DNA of 52,432 nucleotides from Alphaproteobacteria bacterium (GTDB lineage: Bacteria > Pseudomonadota > Alphaproteobacteria > Ferrovibrionales > Ferrovibrionaceae). Position 1 is the first letter of the stretch. Every line of letters starts with the position of its first letter. Where the stretch lies: NCBI GenBank assembly GCA_026126165.1, contig JAHCJR010000012.1, positions 1 to 52,432 on the forward strand. The letters run 5' to 3'. Below the pieces are notes generated by a model, which was not told the DNA's origin, did not search any database, and worked only from the letters and a program-made list of their open reading frames with translations. Positions 44,533 to 52,432 of this stretch are shown piece after piece. A program made the position numbers and the translations under genes.

Positions 44533-45003
44533 CTATGGCAAATCGTCGCGGATCGCTGCCGGATCGCAGCCGGTGGCCGCTTCGAGACCGGCGGCGATGC
44601 GCTCGCCGACCGCGCCGCCATCGCCGGCCAGCCGATGGGCGACGACAGCCTTCAGGGCGTCGATATGGGCGGCGATCATGTCCGGCGAATTCTTTTTCTG
44701 TTTCAAATACTTGCAGAGGGAGCCGGCAATCCGCGTGACCAATGGATAGCCGAAGGTGCTGCCCTGGCCTTTGGCATCATGGGCGGCGGCGAACATCGCG
44801 GAGATGGCCTGGGCATCTTGCTCCGGGCCAGTGCCGAGGCGCGAGAAGCCCTGCTCGATGCGGGCGATATCTGCACTGACCCACTGGATGTAATCGCGCG
44901 AAAGCCGCCGCACGGCTGCTTCCGCCCCGGCCAGAAGTACCGGGTCGAGCGTGATGTCCTGGGTCTCGGACTTCGCCTCGCGCATCGTGCCGTAGTTCGC
45001 CAA
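44533..45003 (-). CDS. HPt-domain-like protein
   Basis: A 156-residue helical protein. The segment FAAAHDAKGQGSTFGYPLV at residues 71-89 fits the histidine phosphotransfer signature, with H75 as the phosphorylatable histidine and K78-G79 following. In HPt proteins this histidine relays phosphate between receiver domains. No kinase or receiver gene is adjacent. The start is taken as TTG at 45003, with GAGAGG 11 bases upstream; the ATG at 44985 is an alternative without a visible ribosome binding site. It lies on the same strand as hemA but with a promoter between. Confidence 0.65.
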   Translation of the reverse strand: MANYGTMREAKSETQDITLDPVLLAGAEAAVRRLSRDYIQWVSADIARIEQGFSRLGTGPEQDAQAISAMFAAAHDAKGQGSTFGYPLVTRIAGSLCKYLKQKKNSPDMIAAHIDALKAVVAHRLAGDGGAVGERIAAGLEAATGCDPAAIRDDLP

Positions 45004-45064
45004 CTTGATTTGCGCCTCTCATGCCTGTTCCACGCCGGCAGTTCGCCCAAGGCAGCGCGCCGGC

Positions 45065-45094
45065 GTGACATGCCAAGGTTGAAGGACGTATATT
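45065..45094 (+). promoter_or_regulatory. Promoter of the small membrane protein gene at 45130
   Basis: GTGACA (45065-45070), an 18-bp spacer and TATATT (45089-45094), followed by AAAG. The start would lie near 45100, about 30 nt before the ATG at 45130. Confidence 0.5.
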
Positions 45095-45129
45095 AAAGGG
45101 GCGTTATTCCTCCCGCTTCTCGCAACTTC

Positions 45130-45588
45130 ATGGATGATGCCAGGCTACTCGCGCTGCTGGCCGCCGCCATTGCCCGGGGCGAAGTCGACATGGACCTTGA
45201 CCGCGGCCTCGCCACCCATGTCCACAGCCCGGTGGCGAGCGAGGCGGAAGGTAACTTGCTTTTGCTTGCAGCCGGCGCGCCGGTCGCCATCCTATGGTGG
45301 TGGCAGGGTCATCTTGCGGGCCTCGCGGGGGCGGCCCTCGCCGCCCTGGCGCTCAGCCTGTTCTACGGCCGGATCCTGGCCTGGCGGATGCGCAAGCGCG
45401 TGCTGCGACAGGCATTGTGCGAGATCGACCTGTGGCGTCGGCTCTGGCGCTTTGGCGGGGTGACGCTGCGGCGTCCGGAAGCCAGCGGGGCGAAGGACGC
45501 GCCCGATGTCTGTGCCGCGCCGGACCAGAGCTGGCAGCGTTTCGCCCGGAAGCTGGATCAGGGCGAAGCCCGCTACTCCGCCGGATAG
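45130..45588 (+). CDS. Unknown two-span membrane protein
   Basis: I do not recognise this 152-residue product. It has an acidic N-terminus of about 40 residues, a hydrophobic hairpin (about residues 42-80, with LLLLAAGAPVAILWWW then LAGLAGAALAALALSLFYG), and a basic, arginine-rich region (ILAWRMRKRVLRQALCEIDL) followed by a soluble tail. That layout suggests an inner-membrane protein with both ends in the cytoplasm. It has a plausible promoter at 45065-45094. Its 3' end overlaps the convergent RND permease gene by 16 bp. Codon use matches its neighbours, so recent transfer is not indicated. Confidence 0.7.
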   Translation: MDDARLLALLAAAIARGEVDMDLDRGLATHVHSPVASEAEGNLLLLAAGAPVAILWWWQGHLAGLAGAALAALALSLFYGRILAWRMRKRVLRQALCEIDLWRRLWRFGGVTLRRPEASGAKDAPDVCAAPDQSWQRFARKLDQGEARYSAG

Positions 45589-48500
45589 TGGGAGCGATCC
45601 GGCAGCGGGGCACGATCCTCGAGTTCGGACAGCTTGCGTGCGATATACCCCGTGGGGCGCGTGAAGCGCGCCAGACCGAGATAGAGCACGGGCACGATGA
45701 AGATGCCGAGCAGGGTGGCATAGCCCATCCCGCCCATGATGACGACGCCGAGGGAGGAGCGGGATTCGGCGCCTGCGCCGGTGGCGAAGGCGAGCGGCCA
45801 GGCGCCGAACACCGTGGCGATCGAGGTCATGAGGATCGGCCGCAGGCGGATTGCCGAGGCTTCCAGCACGGCGTCGCGGATGGAGCGGCCGTCGTCGCGT
45901 AGCTGATTGGCGAACTCGACGATCAGGATGGCATTCTTGGCCACCAGTCCCACCAGCATGATGATGCCGATCTGGCTGTAGACGTTGAGCGTGACGCCGG
46001 CGACCAGCATCGCGCCGAGCGCGCCGGTGACGGCCAGCGGCACGGAAAGAATGATGATGGTGGGATGGATCCAGCTCTCGAACTGCGCCGCGAGGACGAG
46101 AAAGACGACCGCCAGCGCCAGTGCGAAAGTGAAATAGAGCGCGCTTGAGGATTCCCGGAACTCCCGGCTCTGGCCGCCATAGCTCACGCGCGCATCGGGC
46201 GGCAACTCCTGCTCCGCCACGCGGTCCATGAAATCGAGCGCCTCGCCGAGCGTGTAATCCGGAGCGAGGGAGGCGGTGATGGTGATCGCGCGCAGGCGGT
46301 CGACGCGGGTCAGCTCGCGGGCATTGGCACTTTCCTCCAGCGTGACCAGGTTCGAAAGCGGCACCAGCCGCGTGTCCGTGCCGCTGGCGCGCACGTAGAT
46401 GTTGGTGAGGTCCGAGGGCGCCGCCCGGTCCTGCGCCCGGCCGCGGACGATGACGTCATACTGCTTGCCGTCGCGATCGAAGGTGGTGACCTTGCGCTGG
46501 CCGAGCATCGTTTCCAGGGTGCGCCCGAGCGTTTCGATGGAGATGCCGAGATCGGCGGCGCGGTTGCGGTCGATGCGCACGCGCAACTCGGGCCGTGTCG
46601 GCTGGTAGCTCTTGCGCACGTTCAGCAGCCCGGGATTCTCCAGGGCGCGGTTGATGATCCGTCCCGCCCAGTCGTCGATGATGTCATAGGCGGGGCCGCC
46701 GATGACGAACTCTACCGGCCGCGAGATGGCGCTCTGGCCCAGGCTCGGCGGGTTGACGGCAAAGGCGGAGACGCCAGGGACGGCGATGATCTTGGGAAAG
46801 ATCTCGCGCACGATGTCCTGCTGCTTGCGGTCGCGTTCGTCCCAGTGCTTCAGGTTGGCTATGGAAAATGCCTGGTTGACCGGGCCGGGCCGGCCCCAGC
46901 TCGGCGCCAGGATGGTCAGGACGCCGGCCACCTGTCCGGCTTCGACATAGGGCTGCATCGCCTTTTCGATCTCCGCCATGTATCGGCGCGTATAGTCGAG
47001 GCTCGCGCCCTCGGGCGCCTCGGCGGAGACGAAGAAGACGCCGCGATCCTCGAGGGGGGCGAATTCGCGCGGCAGGTTGAAGAAGATGGCATAGCCGAGG
47101 CCGCAGGAGCCGATCAGCAGGGCAAGGACGATGAGCGGCGCATCGAGCGCGCCGTGCAGCAGGCGGCGATATAGGTTGGTCATGCCGACGAAGAAGCGTT
47201 CCGTCGCCCGGTAGAGGAACCCCTCTTCCTTCGCGGCGTGCAGCATCTTGGAACACATCATCGGCGTCAGGGTCAAGGCGACGAAGCCCGAGAAGAGCAC
47301 GGCCGCCGCGACCGATATGCCGAACTCCCGGAACAATCGCCCGGTATTGCCCTCCAGCAGCGAGATCGGCACGAACACCGCCATCAGCACGATGGTGGTG
47401 GCGATGACGGCAAAGCCGATCTGGCGCGCCCCGCGCAGGGCGGCAAGCAGCGGTGGTTCGCCTTCCTCGATCCGCCGGTGGATATTTTCGAGAACCACGA
47501 TGGCATCGTCGACCACGATGCCGATGGCGAGAACCAGCGAGAGCAAGGTGAGTACGTTGATCGAATAGCCGAGTGCCGCGGTAACGATGAACGAGCCGAT
47601 CACCGAGACCGGAATCGCGACCGCCGGAATCAACGTCGCCCGCCATGAGCGCAGGAAGAGGAAGATGACCCCGATCACCAGCGCAAGCGCGATGCCGAGA
47701 GCGTGATAGACTTCGTAGATCGAGCGGGCGATGAACTCCGAGGAATCGAAGCGGATGACGAGGTTCATGCCCTCGGGCAACGTGCCGGATAGCAGCCCGA
47801 CGGTCTGGCGTACCCCCTTCGATATGTCGAGGGCGTTCGATTTCGACTGACGGATGACGCCAAGCCCGATGGTCGGCTGGCCGTTTGCCAGCATTTCCGT
47901 GCGATCGTTCTCGGCGGCGAGTTCGACATTCGCCACCTCGCCGAGCCGGGTGATCGAGCCGCCCTGCTCGCGCACCACGATGCTGCGGAACTCCTGCGGC
48001 GTCTTCAGGCTGGAATCGGTGCGGACCGAGAGTTCGCGAAGCTGGCTTTCGATGCGCCCCGAGGGCAGGTCGACATTCTGCCGGCGGATGGCATTCTCCA
48101 CGTCCTGCACCGTGAGGCCGCGTGCCGCCAGCGCCGCCCGGTCGAGGCTCACCCGCATCGAATAACGCCGGGCGCCGCCGACATTGACCGAGGCGACGCC
48201 GGGTATGATCGAGAAACGGTCGACCAGATACCGCTCGGCATAGTCGGTCAGTTCCAGCGTCGACATGCGGTCGCTGGAAAGCGCCATCCAGATGATGGGG
48301 CGCGCGTCGGCCTCCGTTTTCGCCACCGTCGGCTGGTCTGCCTCGGCCGGCAGTCGGCTCATGATGCGCGAGACGCGGTCGCGTACGTCGTTGGCCGCCG
48401 AATCGACGTCGCGCGAGAGGATGAACTCGATGCTGACCGAGGAACTTTCTTCGCGGCTGGTCGAATTGATGCTGCGAATGCCCTCGATTCCGGCAATGGC

Positions 48501-48707
48501 GTCCTCGATGAGCTGCGTGATCTGGGTCTCGATGATCTCCGCCGAGGCGCCGCGATAGACCGTATTGACCGAGACGATGGGGGGATCGATGTCGGGATAC
48601 TCCCGGACTGCCATCTGGCGGAAGCCGAAAAGCCCGAACAGGACCAGCATAAGCGAGAGAACCGTTGCGAAGACCGGTCGTTTGATGGAGACGTCGGACA
48701 GGACCAT
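45573..48707 (-). CDS. RND efflux transporter permease (AcrB/HAE1 family)
   Basis: A 1044-residue inner-membrane proton-driven pump, the normal length of the family. It starts MVLSDVSIKRPVFATVLSLM. The proton-relay aspartate pair is in LSLVLAIGIVVDDAIVVLEN (TM4), and the usual duplicated arrangement of six helices and a large periplasmic loop is seen. The ATG at 48707 follows GAGAGGCATTCC; the longer frame upstream only runs antisense to and through the adaptor gene. It follows the adaptor gene by 31 bp. No outer-membrane TolC-like gene is adjacent, so that part must come from elsewhere. Confidence 0.95.
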   Translation of the reverse strand: MVLSDVSIKRPVFATVLSLMLVLFGLFGFRQMAVREYPDIDPPIVSVNTVYRGASAEIIETQITQLIEDAIAGIEGIRSINSTSREESSSVSIEFILSRDVDSAANDVRDRVSRIMSRLPAEADQPTVAKTEADARPIIWMALSSDRMSTLELTDYAERYLVDRFSIIPGVASVNVGGARRYSMRVSLDRAALAARGLTVQDVENAIRRQNVDLPSGRIESQLRELSVRTDSSLKTPQEFRSIVVREQGGSITRLGEVANVELAAENDRTEMLANGQPTIGLGVIRQSKSNALDISKGVRQTVGLLSGTLPEGMNLVIRFDSSEFIARSIYEVYHALGIALALVIGVIFLFLRSWRATLIPAVAIPVSVIGSFIVTAALGYSINVLTLLSLVLAIGIVVDDAIVVLENIHRRIEEGEPPLLAALRGARQIGFAVIATTIVLMAVFVPISLLEGNTGRLFREFGISVAAAVLFSGFVALTLTPMMCSKMLHAAKEEGFLYRATERFFVGMTNLYRRLLHGALDAPLIVLALLIGSCGLGYAIFFNLPREFAPLEDRGVFFVSAEAPEGASLDYTRRYMAEIEKAMQPYVEAGQVAGVLTILAPSWGRPGPVNQAFSIANLKHWDERDRKQQDIVREIFPKIIAVPGVSAFAVNPPSLGQSAISRPVEFVIGGPAYDIIDDWAGRIINRALENPGLLNVRKSYQPTRPELRVRIDRNRAADLGISIETLGRTLETMLGQRKVTTFDRDGKQYDVIVRGRAQDRAAPSDLTNIYVRASGTDTRLVPLSNLVTLEESANARELTRVDRLRAITITASLAPDYTLGEALDFMDRVAEQELPPDARVSYGGQSREFRESSSALYFTFALALAVVFLVLAAQFESWIHPTIIILSVPLAVTGALGAMLVAGVTLNVYSQIGIIMLVGLVAKNAILIVEFANQLRDDGRSIRDAVLEASAIRLRPILMTSIATVFGAWPLAFATGAGAESRSSLGVVIMGGMGYATLLGIFIVPVLYLGLARFTRPTGYIARKLSELEDRAPLPDRSHYPAE

Positions 48708-48738
48708 GGAATGCCTCTCGCCGCGGCCGCGCCGCCGT

Positions 48739-49875
48739 TCAGCTCGCCGGTTTGCGTGATGGCGGGTTGGCCGCGGAGGGCACCGGGGCACCCGGCCCCA
48801 CGATGCGGACCGGCGCGCCATCGCGCACCTTCTGCAGGCCGCCGACCACCACCATCGCGTCCGGCGCCAGTCCCTCCGTGACCTCGACGAAGCCGGGCAC
48901 GCGCTGGCCGATGGCGACGCGTGTCCGGTAGCTGCGGCCCTCGCGCACGACAAAGACGAATTGCTGACCGCCGAAAGCCAGCAACGCCTCTTCCGGCACC
49001 ACGATCGCATTCGGCTTGCGTCCGACCGAAAGCTCGACCGTGAGGAACATCCCCGGCCGCAGCGCCTCGTCGCCATTTTCGATCAGCGCCCTGACCTTGG
49101 CCGAGCGCGTCACCGGGTCGACGCGGGTGTCGACGATAGTGACCCTGCCTTCGAACTTGCGATCGGGATAGGCGGCCGAGCGGGCGCGCACCTTGAGGCC
49201 AGGTTGGACTTCGGCCAGGTAGATCTCCGGGATCTCGAATTCCAGCTTGATGACCGAAATGTCGTCGAGCGTGGTGATGACCTCGCCGGGCCGCACCAGG
49301 GCACCGAGGCTCATCTGGCGCATTCCCAGCCGGCCGCTGAACGGGGCACGCAGAACAGTGTCGCCGTATTTTGCCTGTTCGGCACGGAGCTTGGCCTCCG
49401 CGATCTCGAACTGGCGCTTCAGTTCATCGACGCGGGCCTGCGGGATGGCGCGGGATTCGAGCAGCGTCTGGGCGCGTTCCAGGTTCTGGCGCGCATTCTC
49501 CCGCGCGGCGCGGAACTCCTCGACCTTGGCGCGGTTCTCCCCGGCATCGAGTTCGACGACGATGGCACCGGCCGCCACCTTCTGGCCTTCCTGGAAGCCG
49601 ATGCGCTCGACCACGCCGGTTGCTTTGGCGGTAATCGCCACGGCTTCGTTTGCCATCGCCGAGCCGATCGCCTCGACGACGTTGCTGAGTTCGCGCACCT
49701 CGACCCGCACCGCCTCGACCGGAATGGGTTGCGCGCCGCCGCGGTTCTGCGCCTGGCCCGGGGGCGGCGCATCAGCCTGGCCGCCGAGAAACGGGAGGCG
49801 GTCCCGGAAGTGCCATCCGGCTCCGGCCACGGCCGCGACCAGAACCAGCGCGGCGATCTGCGTCGACAATTTCAT
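48739..49875 (-). CDS. RND efflux periplasmic adaptor (membrane fusion protein)
   Basis: A 378-residue adaptor. An N-terminal membrane anchor (residues 5-22, TQIAALVLVAAVAGAGW) is followed by a proline-rich stretch, a lipoyl/biotinyl-like half (KATGVVERIGFQEGQKVAAG), an alpha-hairpin with coiled-coil character (EEFRAARENARQNLERAQTL), the second lipoyl half (LRAPFSGRLGMRQMSLGALV) and a beta-barrel domain. It links the permease to an outer-membrane channel. It is the first gene of the pump operon. The drug range cannot be told from sequence. Confidence 0.93.
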   Translation of the reverse strand: MKLSTQIAALVLVAAVAGAGWHFRDRLPFLGGQADAPPPGQAQNRGGAQPIPVEAVRVEVRELSNVVEAIGSAMANEAVAITAKATGVVERIGFQEGQKVAAGAIVVELDAGENRAKVEEFRAARENARQNLERAQTLLESRAIPQARVDELKRQFEIAEAKLRAEQAKYGDTVLRAPFSGRLGMRQMSLGALVRPGEVITTLDDISVIKLEFEIPEIYLAEVQPGLKVRARSAAYPDRKFEGRVTIVDTRVDPVTRSAKVRALIENGDEALRPGMFLTVELSVGRKPNAIVVPEEALLAFGGQQFVFVVREGRSYRTRVAIGQRVPGFVEVTEGLAPDAMVVVGGLQKVRDGAPVRIVGPGAPVPSAANPPSRKPAS

Positions 49876-50003
49876 CGGTCACTGCATCCGGTGAAGCAAG
49901 GCGGGCGGCTATTGTGGCGCGCGGGCGGGCCGCTAGACTGCCCATGACAGGAGAAGATATATCCCCCGCGGGTGGCAGCAACTTCAATCTCTTCGAGAAA
50001 CAT

Positions 50004-50930
50004 ATGTCGACCATGCTTTTCTACCACGCCGCGTGCCTGCGTCATGATACCGGCCTTGGGCATCCGGAGCGGCCGGAGCGGCTGCGGGCGGTGATGCATC
50101 GTCTCGAGGCCGAGGAATTCGCCCATCTCGATCGCCGCGATGCGCCTCGGGCGAGCGAGCAGCAACTTTTGCGTGTGCATGATCCCGATTATATCGCGGG
50201 AATTCTGCAGGCCGAGCCGCAGGACGGGCATGTGTTCCTGGACGGCGATACGCTGATGTCGCCAGGCTCGACCGAGGCGGCGCTGCGCGCCGCCGGCGCC
50301 GTCTGCGCCGCCGTCGATGCCGTGGTGAGCGGAGAGGGGCGGAACGCCTTCTGCGCGGTGCGGCCGCCGGGCCATCACGCGGAACCGGAGCGGGCCATGG
50401 GCTTCTGCCTGTTCAACAACATCGCCATCGGAGCCATGCACGCCCGAACGGTCCACAACCTGCGCCGGATCGCGGTGGTGGATTTCGACGTCCATCACGG
50501 CAACGGGACGCAGGCGAGCTTCGCGTCCGATCCGGATCTGCTCTATGCCTCGACCCATCAGTGGCCGCTCTATCCGGGCACCGGGCATCCGCGCGAACGC
50601 GGCCTCGGCAACATTTTCAACCTGACGCTGGAGCCGGAGGCTGGCTCGCGCGAGTTCCGCGCCGTGGTCGAGCGCGAGCTGGTACCCGCGCTCGATGCCT
50701 TCCGGCCGGAACTGCTGCTGGTCTCCGCCGGCTTCGACGGGCACAGGGCGGACCCGCTCGCCGAACTCAACCTGACCGAGGAGGATTACGGCTGGGTGAC
50801 CGCGCAGCTCTGCGCCGTCGCGAACCGCCATGCGAAAAGCCGGCTGGTCTCGGCCCTGGAAGGCGGCTATGACCTGAACGCCCTCGCCAGCGCCGCCGCC
50901 GCCCATGTGCGCGCGCTGATGGTGAACTGA
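50004..50930 (+). CDS. Histone deacetylase family protein (class II-like, acetylpolyamine/deacetylase)
   Basis: A 308-residue arginase-deacetylase-fold enzyme. It opens with FYHAACLRHDTGLGHPERPERL, has the catalytic HH pair (RPPGHHAEPE), the zinc ligands in DFDVHHGNGTQ and SAGFDGHRADPL, and the glycine-rich EGGYDLNAL. Bacterial members deacetylate polyamines or proteins. The ATG at 50004 is preferred because it starts the domain directly; ATGs at 49944 and 49914 are in frame but add a non-conserved tail, and the ribosome binding site is weak. This gene just before xseB-ispA-dxs is common in alphaproteobacteria. Confidence 0.9.
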   Translation: MSTMLFYHAACLRHDTGLGHPERPERLRAVMHRLEAEEFAHLDRRDAPRASEQQLLRVHDPDYIAGILQAEPQDGHVFLDGDTLMSPGSTEAALRAAGAVCAAVDAVVSGEGRNAFCAVRPPGHHAEPERAMGFCLFNNIAIGAMHARTVHNLRRIAVVDFDVHHGNGTQASFASDPDLLYASTHQWPLYPGTGHPRERGLGNIFNLTLEPEAGSREFRAVVERELVPALDAFRPELLLVSAGFDGHRADPLAELNLTEEDYGWVTAQLCAVANRHAKSRLVSALEGGYDLNALASAAAAHVRALMVN

Positions 50931-51065
50931 TCGCGGCCGGCGCTCACGGCATCGTCACCGCCTGCGGGGCCGGATGGTGCCGTCGGGGCTCGCCTTTCGG
51001 TTGCCGCCGCCCGGCTGCCAGCTTAGACTTCCTTCCCACCTCGATCCAACTGGGAGATGCGGCCC

Positions 51066-51332
51066 ATGGCCAAGCCCGGCGCGGCGGGCGACGCTGTTCC
51101 GCCCGACATACTGGCCATGAGTTTCGAGCAGGCGCTGGCCGAACTCGACCAGATCGTGCAGCGGCTGGAAAGCGGCCGCGTCGAGCTGGAGGAATCCATC
51201 GCCATCTATGCGCGCGGTGCGCAGCTCAAGCGTCACTGCGAATCGAAGCTGAAGCAGGCCGCCGAACGGATCGAGGCCATCGTCGTCGGCGAGGATGGTT
51301 CGGTCGGCACAAGGCCGGCCGCCACCGAGTGA
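51066..51332 (+). CDS. xseB: Exodeoxyribonuclease VII small subunit
   Basis: An 88-residue subunit of exonuclease VII, which degrades single-stranded DNA with the large subunit XseA (not in the window). The family core is FEQALAELDQIVQRLESGRV followed by ELEESIAIYARGAQLKRHCE. The start at 51066 has GGGAG at proper spacing; an ATG at 51057 sits directly on that site and is less likely. It lies 51 bp before ispA in the common xseB-ispA-dxs order. Confidence 0.93.
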   Translation: MAKPGAAGDAVPPDILAMSFEQALAELDQIVQRLESGRVELEESIAIYARGAQLKRHCESKLKQAAERIEAIVVGEDGSVGTRPAATE

Positions 51333-51383
51333 CGGTCCGGCGGCGCGAGCGACAATCATCACATCTATGCGAGGAGCAGAAAC

Positions 51384-52271
51384 TTGCGCGCCTTCAACGA
51401 AGCGCTGAAAGACGCCGCCCAGGCGACGGAGCGGATGCTCGACCTGCTGTTGCCCAGGGCGGAAGGCCCGGAAGCGAGGCTGATGGAGGCCATGCGCTAT
51501 GCCGCGCTCAACGGCGGCAAGCGGCTGCGGCCGCTCCTCGTCATTGCCTCCTCCGAGCTGTTCTCGGTCTCGCCGGTGGGCGCGCACCGCGTCGCGGCGG
51601 CGATCGAGATGGTGCACTGCTATTCCCTGGTGCACGACGACCTGCCCTGCATGGACGACGACGACCTGCGCCGGGGTCTGCCGACAGTGCATCGCAAGTA
51701 CGACGAGGCGACCGCGGTGCTAGCGGGCGATGGCCTGCTTACTCTCGCCTTCGAGGTGGTCGGCGCGCGCGAGACCCATGGCGACCCGGAAGTGCGGGCG
51801 GAACTGGTGGTGGCACTTGGCCAGGCGGCGGGCGCGCGCGGCATGGTCGGCGGCCAGGCCATCGACCTCGCGGCCGAGCACCAGCAGCTCGATATCGGGC
51901 AGATCACCCGCCTGCAGCAGCTCAAGACCGGGGCGCTGATCGCCTTTTCCTGCGAGGCGGGCGCGATCCTCGGCAAGGCGGCGGCCACGCCCCGGCACGC
52001 GCTCAGGGCCTATGCGCACGATCTCGGCCTCGCCTTCCAGATCGTCGATGACATCCTCGACGCGGAAGGCACGGTGGAGAGCGTCGGCAAGGCGGTCGGC
52101 AAGGATGCGGCGGCGGGCAAGGCGACCTTCGTCTCGCTGCTGGGCCTGGAGAAAGCCAAGTTGCAGGCGCGGATGCTGGCCGACCAGGCGGCAAAACATC
52201 TGGACATCTTTGACGGCAAGGCCGATGTTTTGCGGCAGCTTGCGCATTACGTGGTGACCCGCCGCTCATGA
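51384..52271 (+). CDS. ispA: Polyprenyl synthetase (farnesyl diphosphate synthase-like)
   Basis: A 295-residue trans-prenyltransferase that makes geranyl and farnesyl diphosphate from IPP and DMAPP. The first aspartate-rich motif is [10 protein letters not shown] at residues 85-94, preceded by CYSLVH as in bacterial FPP synthases. The second is in [18 protein letters not shown] near residue 43 is the substrate-binding start. The start is TTG at 51384 with GAGGAG upstream. Its stop overlaps the dxs ATG by 4 bp. Confidence 0.95.
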   Translation: MRAFNEALKDAAQATERMLDLLLPRAEGPEARLMEAMRYAALNGGKRLRPLLVIASSELFSVSPVGAHRVAAAIEMVHCYSLVHDDLPCMDDDDLRRGLPTVHRKYDEATAVLAGDGLLTLAFEVVGARETHGDPEVRAELVVALGQAAGARGMVGGQAIDLAAEHQQLDIGQITRLQQLKTGALIAFSCEAGAILGKAAATPRHALRAYAHDLGLAFQIVDDILDAEGTVESVGKAVGKDAAAGKATFVSLLGLEKAKLQARMLADQAAKHLDIFDGKADVLRQLAHYVVTRRS

Positions 52272-52432
52272 AAGACCAGCTTCCCGCCGCAAAGGGTTCC
52301 CGGACGCCGCTGCTCGACCAGATCGCGCTGCCGGCCGATCTCCGCAAGCTCCGGCCCGACCAGCTCCGGCAGTTTGCCGACGAGCTTCGTCTTGAGATGA
52401 TCGACGCGGTTTCGGTTACGGGCGGTCATTTC
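52268..52432 (+). CDS. dxs: 1-Deoxy-D-xylulose-5-phosphate synthase, N-terminal part (partial)
   Basis: The first 55 codons of dxs; the gene runs off the window. DXS makes the first intermediate of the MEP isoprenoid pathway from pyruvate and glyceraldehyde-3-phosphate. The visible start has the family sequence [16 protein letters not shown], then [20 protein letters not shown] and GHF. The ATG overlaps the ispA stop (ATGA), which indicates translational coupling. The TPP-binding core is outside the window. Confidence 0.92.
   Translation, partial: MKDQLPAAKGSRTPLLDQIALPADLRKLRPDQLRQFADELRLEMIDAVSVTGGHF

Noticed and set aside
48708-49076. N-terminal extension of the RND permease up to 49076
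   Set aside because: It lies out of frame over the end of the adaptor gene; the family starts at the ATG at 48707 with a good ribosome binding site.

Overview
The window is dense, high-GC DNA from an alphaproteobacterium, most likely a Rhodospirillales-type lineage. The signs are the order ftsH-folP-glmM-thiD, the alphaproteobacterial form of SerC, a Shemin-type 5-aminolevulinate synthase (hemA), hisZ followed by purA, and the block HDAC-like deacetylase, xseB, ispA, dxs. About 50 protein genes, one tRNA, one riboswitch and several promoter or operator sites can be supported. I see no insertion sequence, prophage, CRISPR array or clear genomic island.

Layout. 1-3687: 3' end of ftsH, then folP, glmM and thiD. 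3694-6738: a MocR-type regulator divergent from a small DUF1127 protein, then PhzF and GNAT genes. 6790-10729: a tartrate/D-malate dehydrogenase-like enzyme, an aldo/keto reductase, a class V PLP enzyme and a HAD phosphatase. 10737-16432 (minus strand): a complete cobalamin uptake operon, btuB-btuF-btuC-btuD-tonB, behind a cobalamin riboswitch. 16531-21856: serC-serA then hisZ-purA. 21870-24675: rpoH with a CIRCE-like operator on its promoter, rluD, a small membrane protein and a JAMM peptidase. 24678-28552: a threonine aldolase and a TAXI-type TRAP transporter. 28553-29103: an intergenic stretch holding tRNA-Glu(CUC). 29104-31544: an orphan oligopeptide-type binding protein and a CheZ-like phosphatase. 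31560-36602 (minus strand): MaoC hydratase, EamA and MFS transporters, a FAD-linked hydroxyacid dehydrogenase and a Sua5/TsaC enzyme. 36733-43178: acyl-CoA metabolism, with an acyl-CoA dehydrogenase and then an MBL hydrolase, a crotonase, an SDR and an acyl-CoA ligase. 43201-45588: hemA, an HPt-like protein and an unknown membrane protein. 45573-49875: an RND efflux pump pair. 50004-52432: HDAC-like deacetylase, xseB, ispA and the start of dxs.

How the genes work together. The B12 operon forms a route from outer-membrane receptor to cytoplasm with its own TonB, under cobalamin feedback. serC and serA feed serine synthesis. ispA and dxs belong to isoprenoid synthesis. The 38590-43178 cluster looks like a catabolic CoA-thioester pathway controlled by a MerR/LiuR-like palindrome in a promoter that would give a leaderless mRNA. 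The most notable regulatory observation is a CIRCE-type inverted repeat immediately downstream of the probable rpoH promoter, which would place the heat-shock sigma factor under HrcA. No wholly new multi-gene system was proven. The best candidates for new biology are these two regulatory arrangements, the orphan CheZ and HPt proteins, and the unassigned small membrane proteins.
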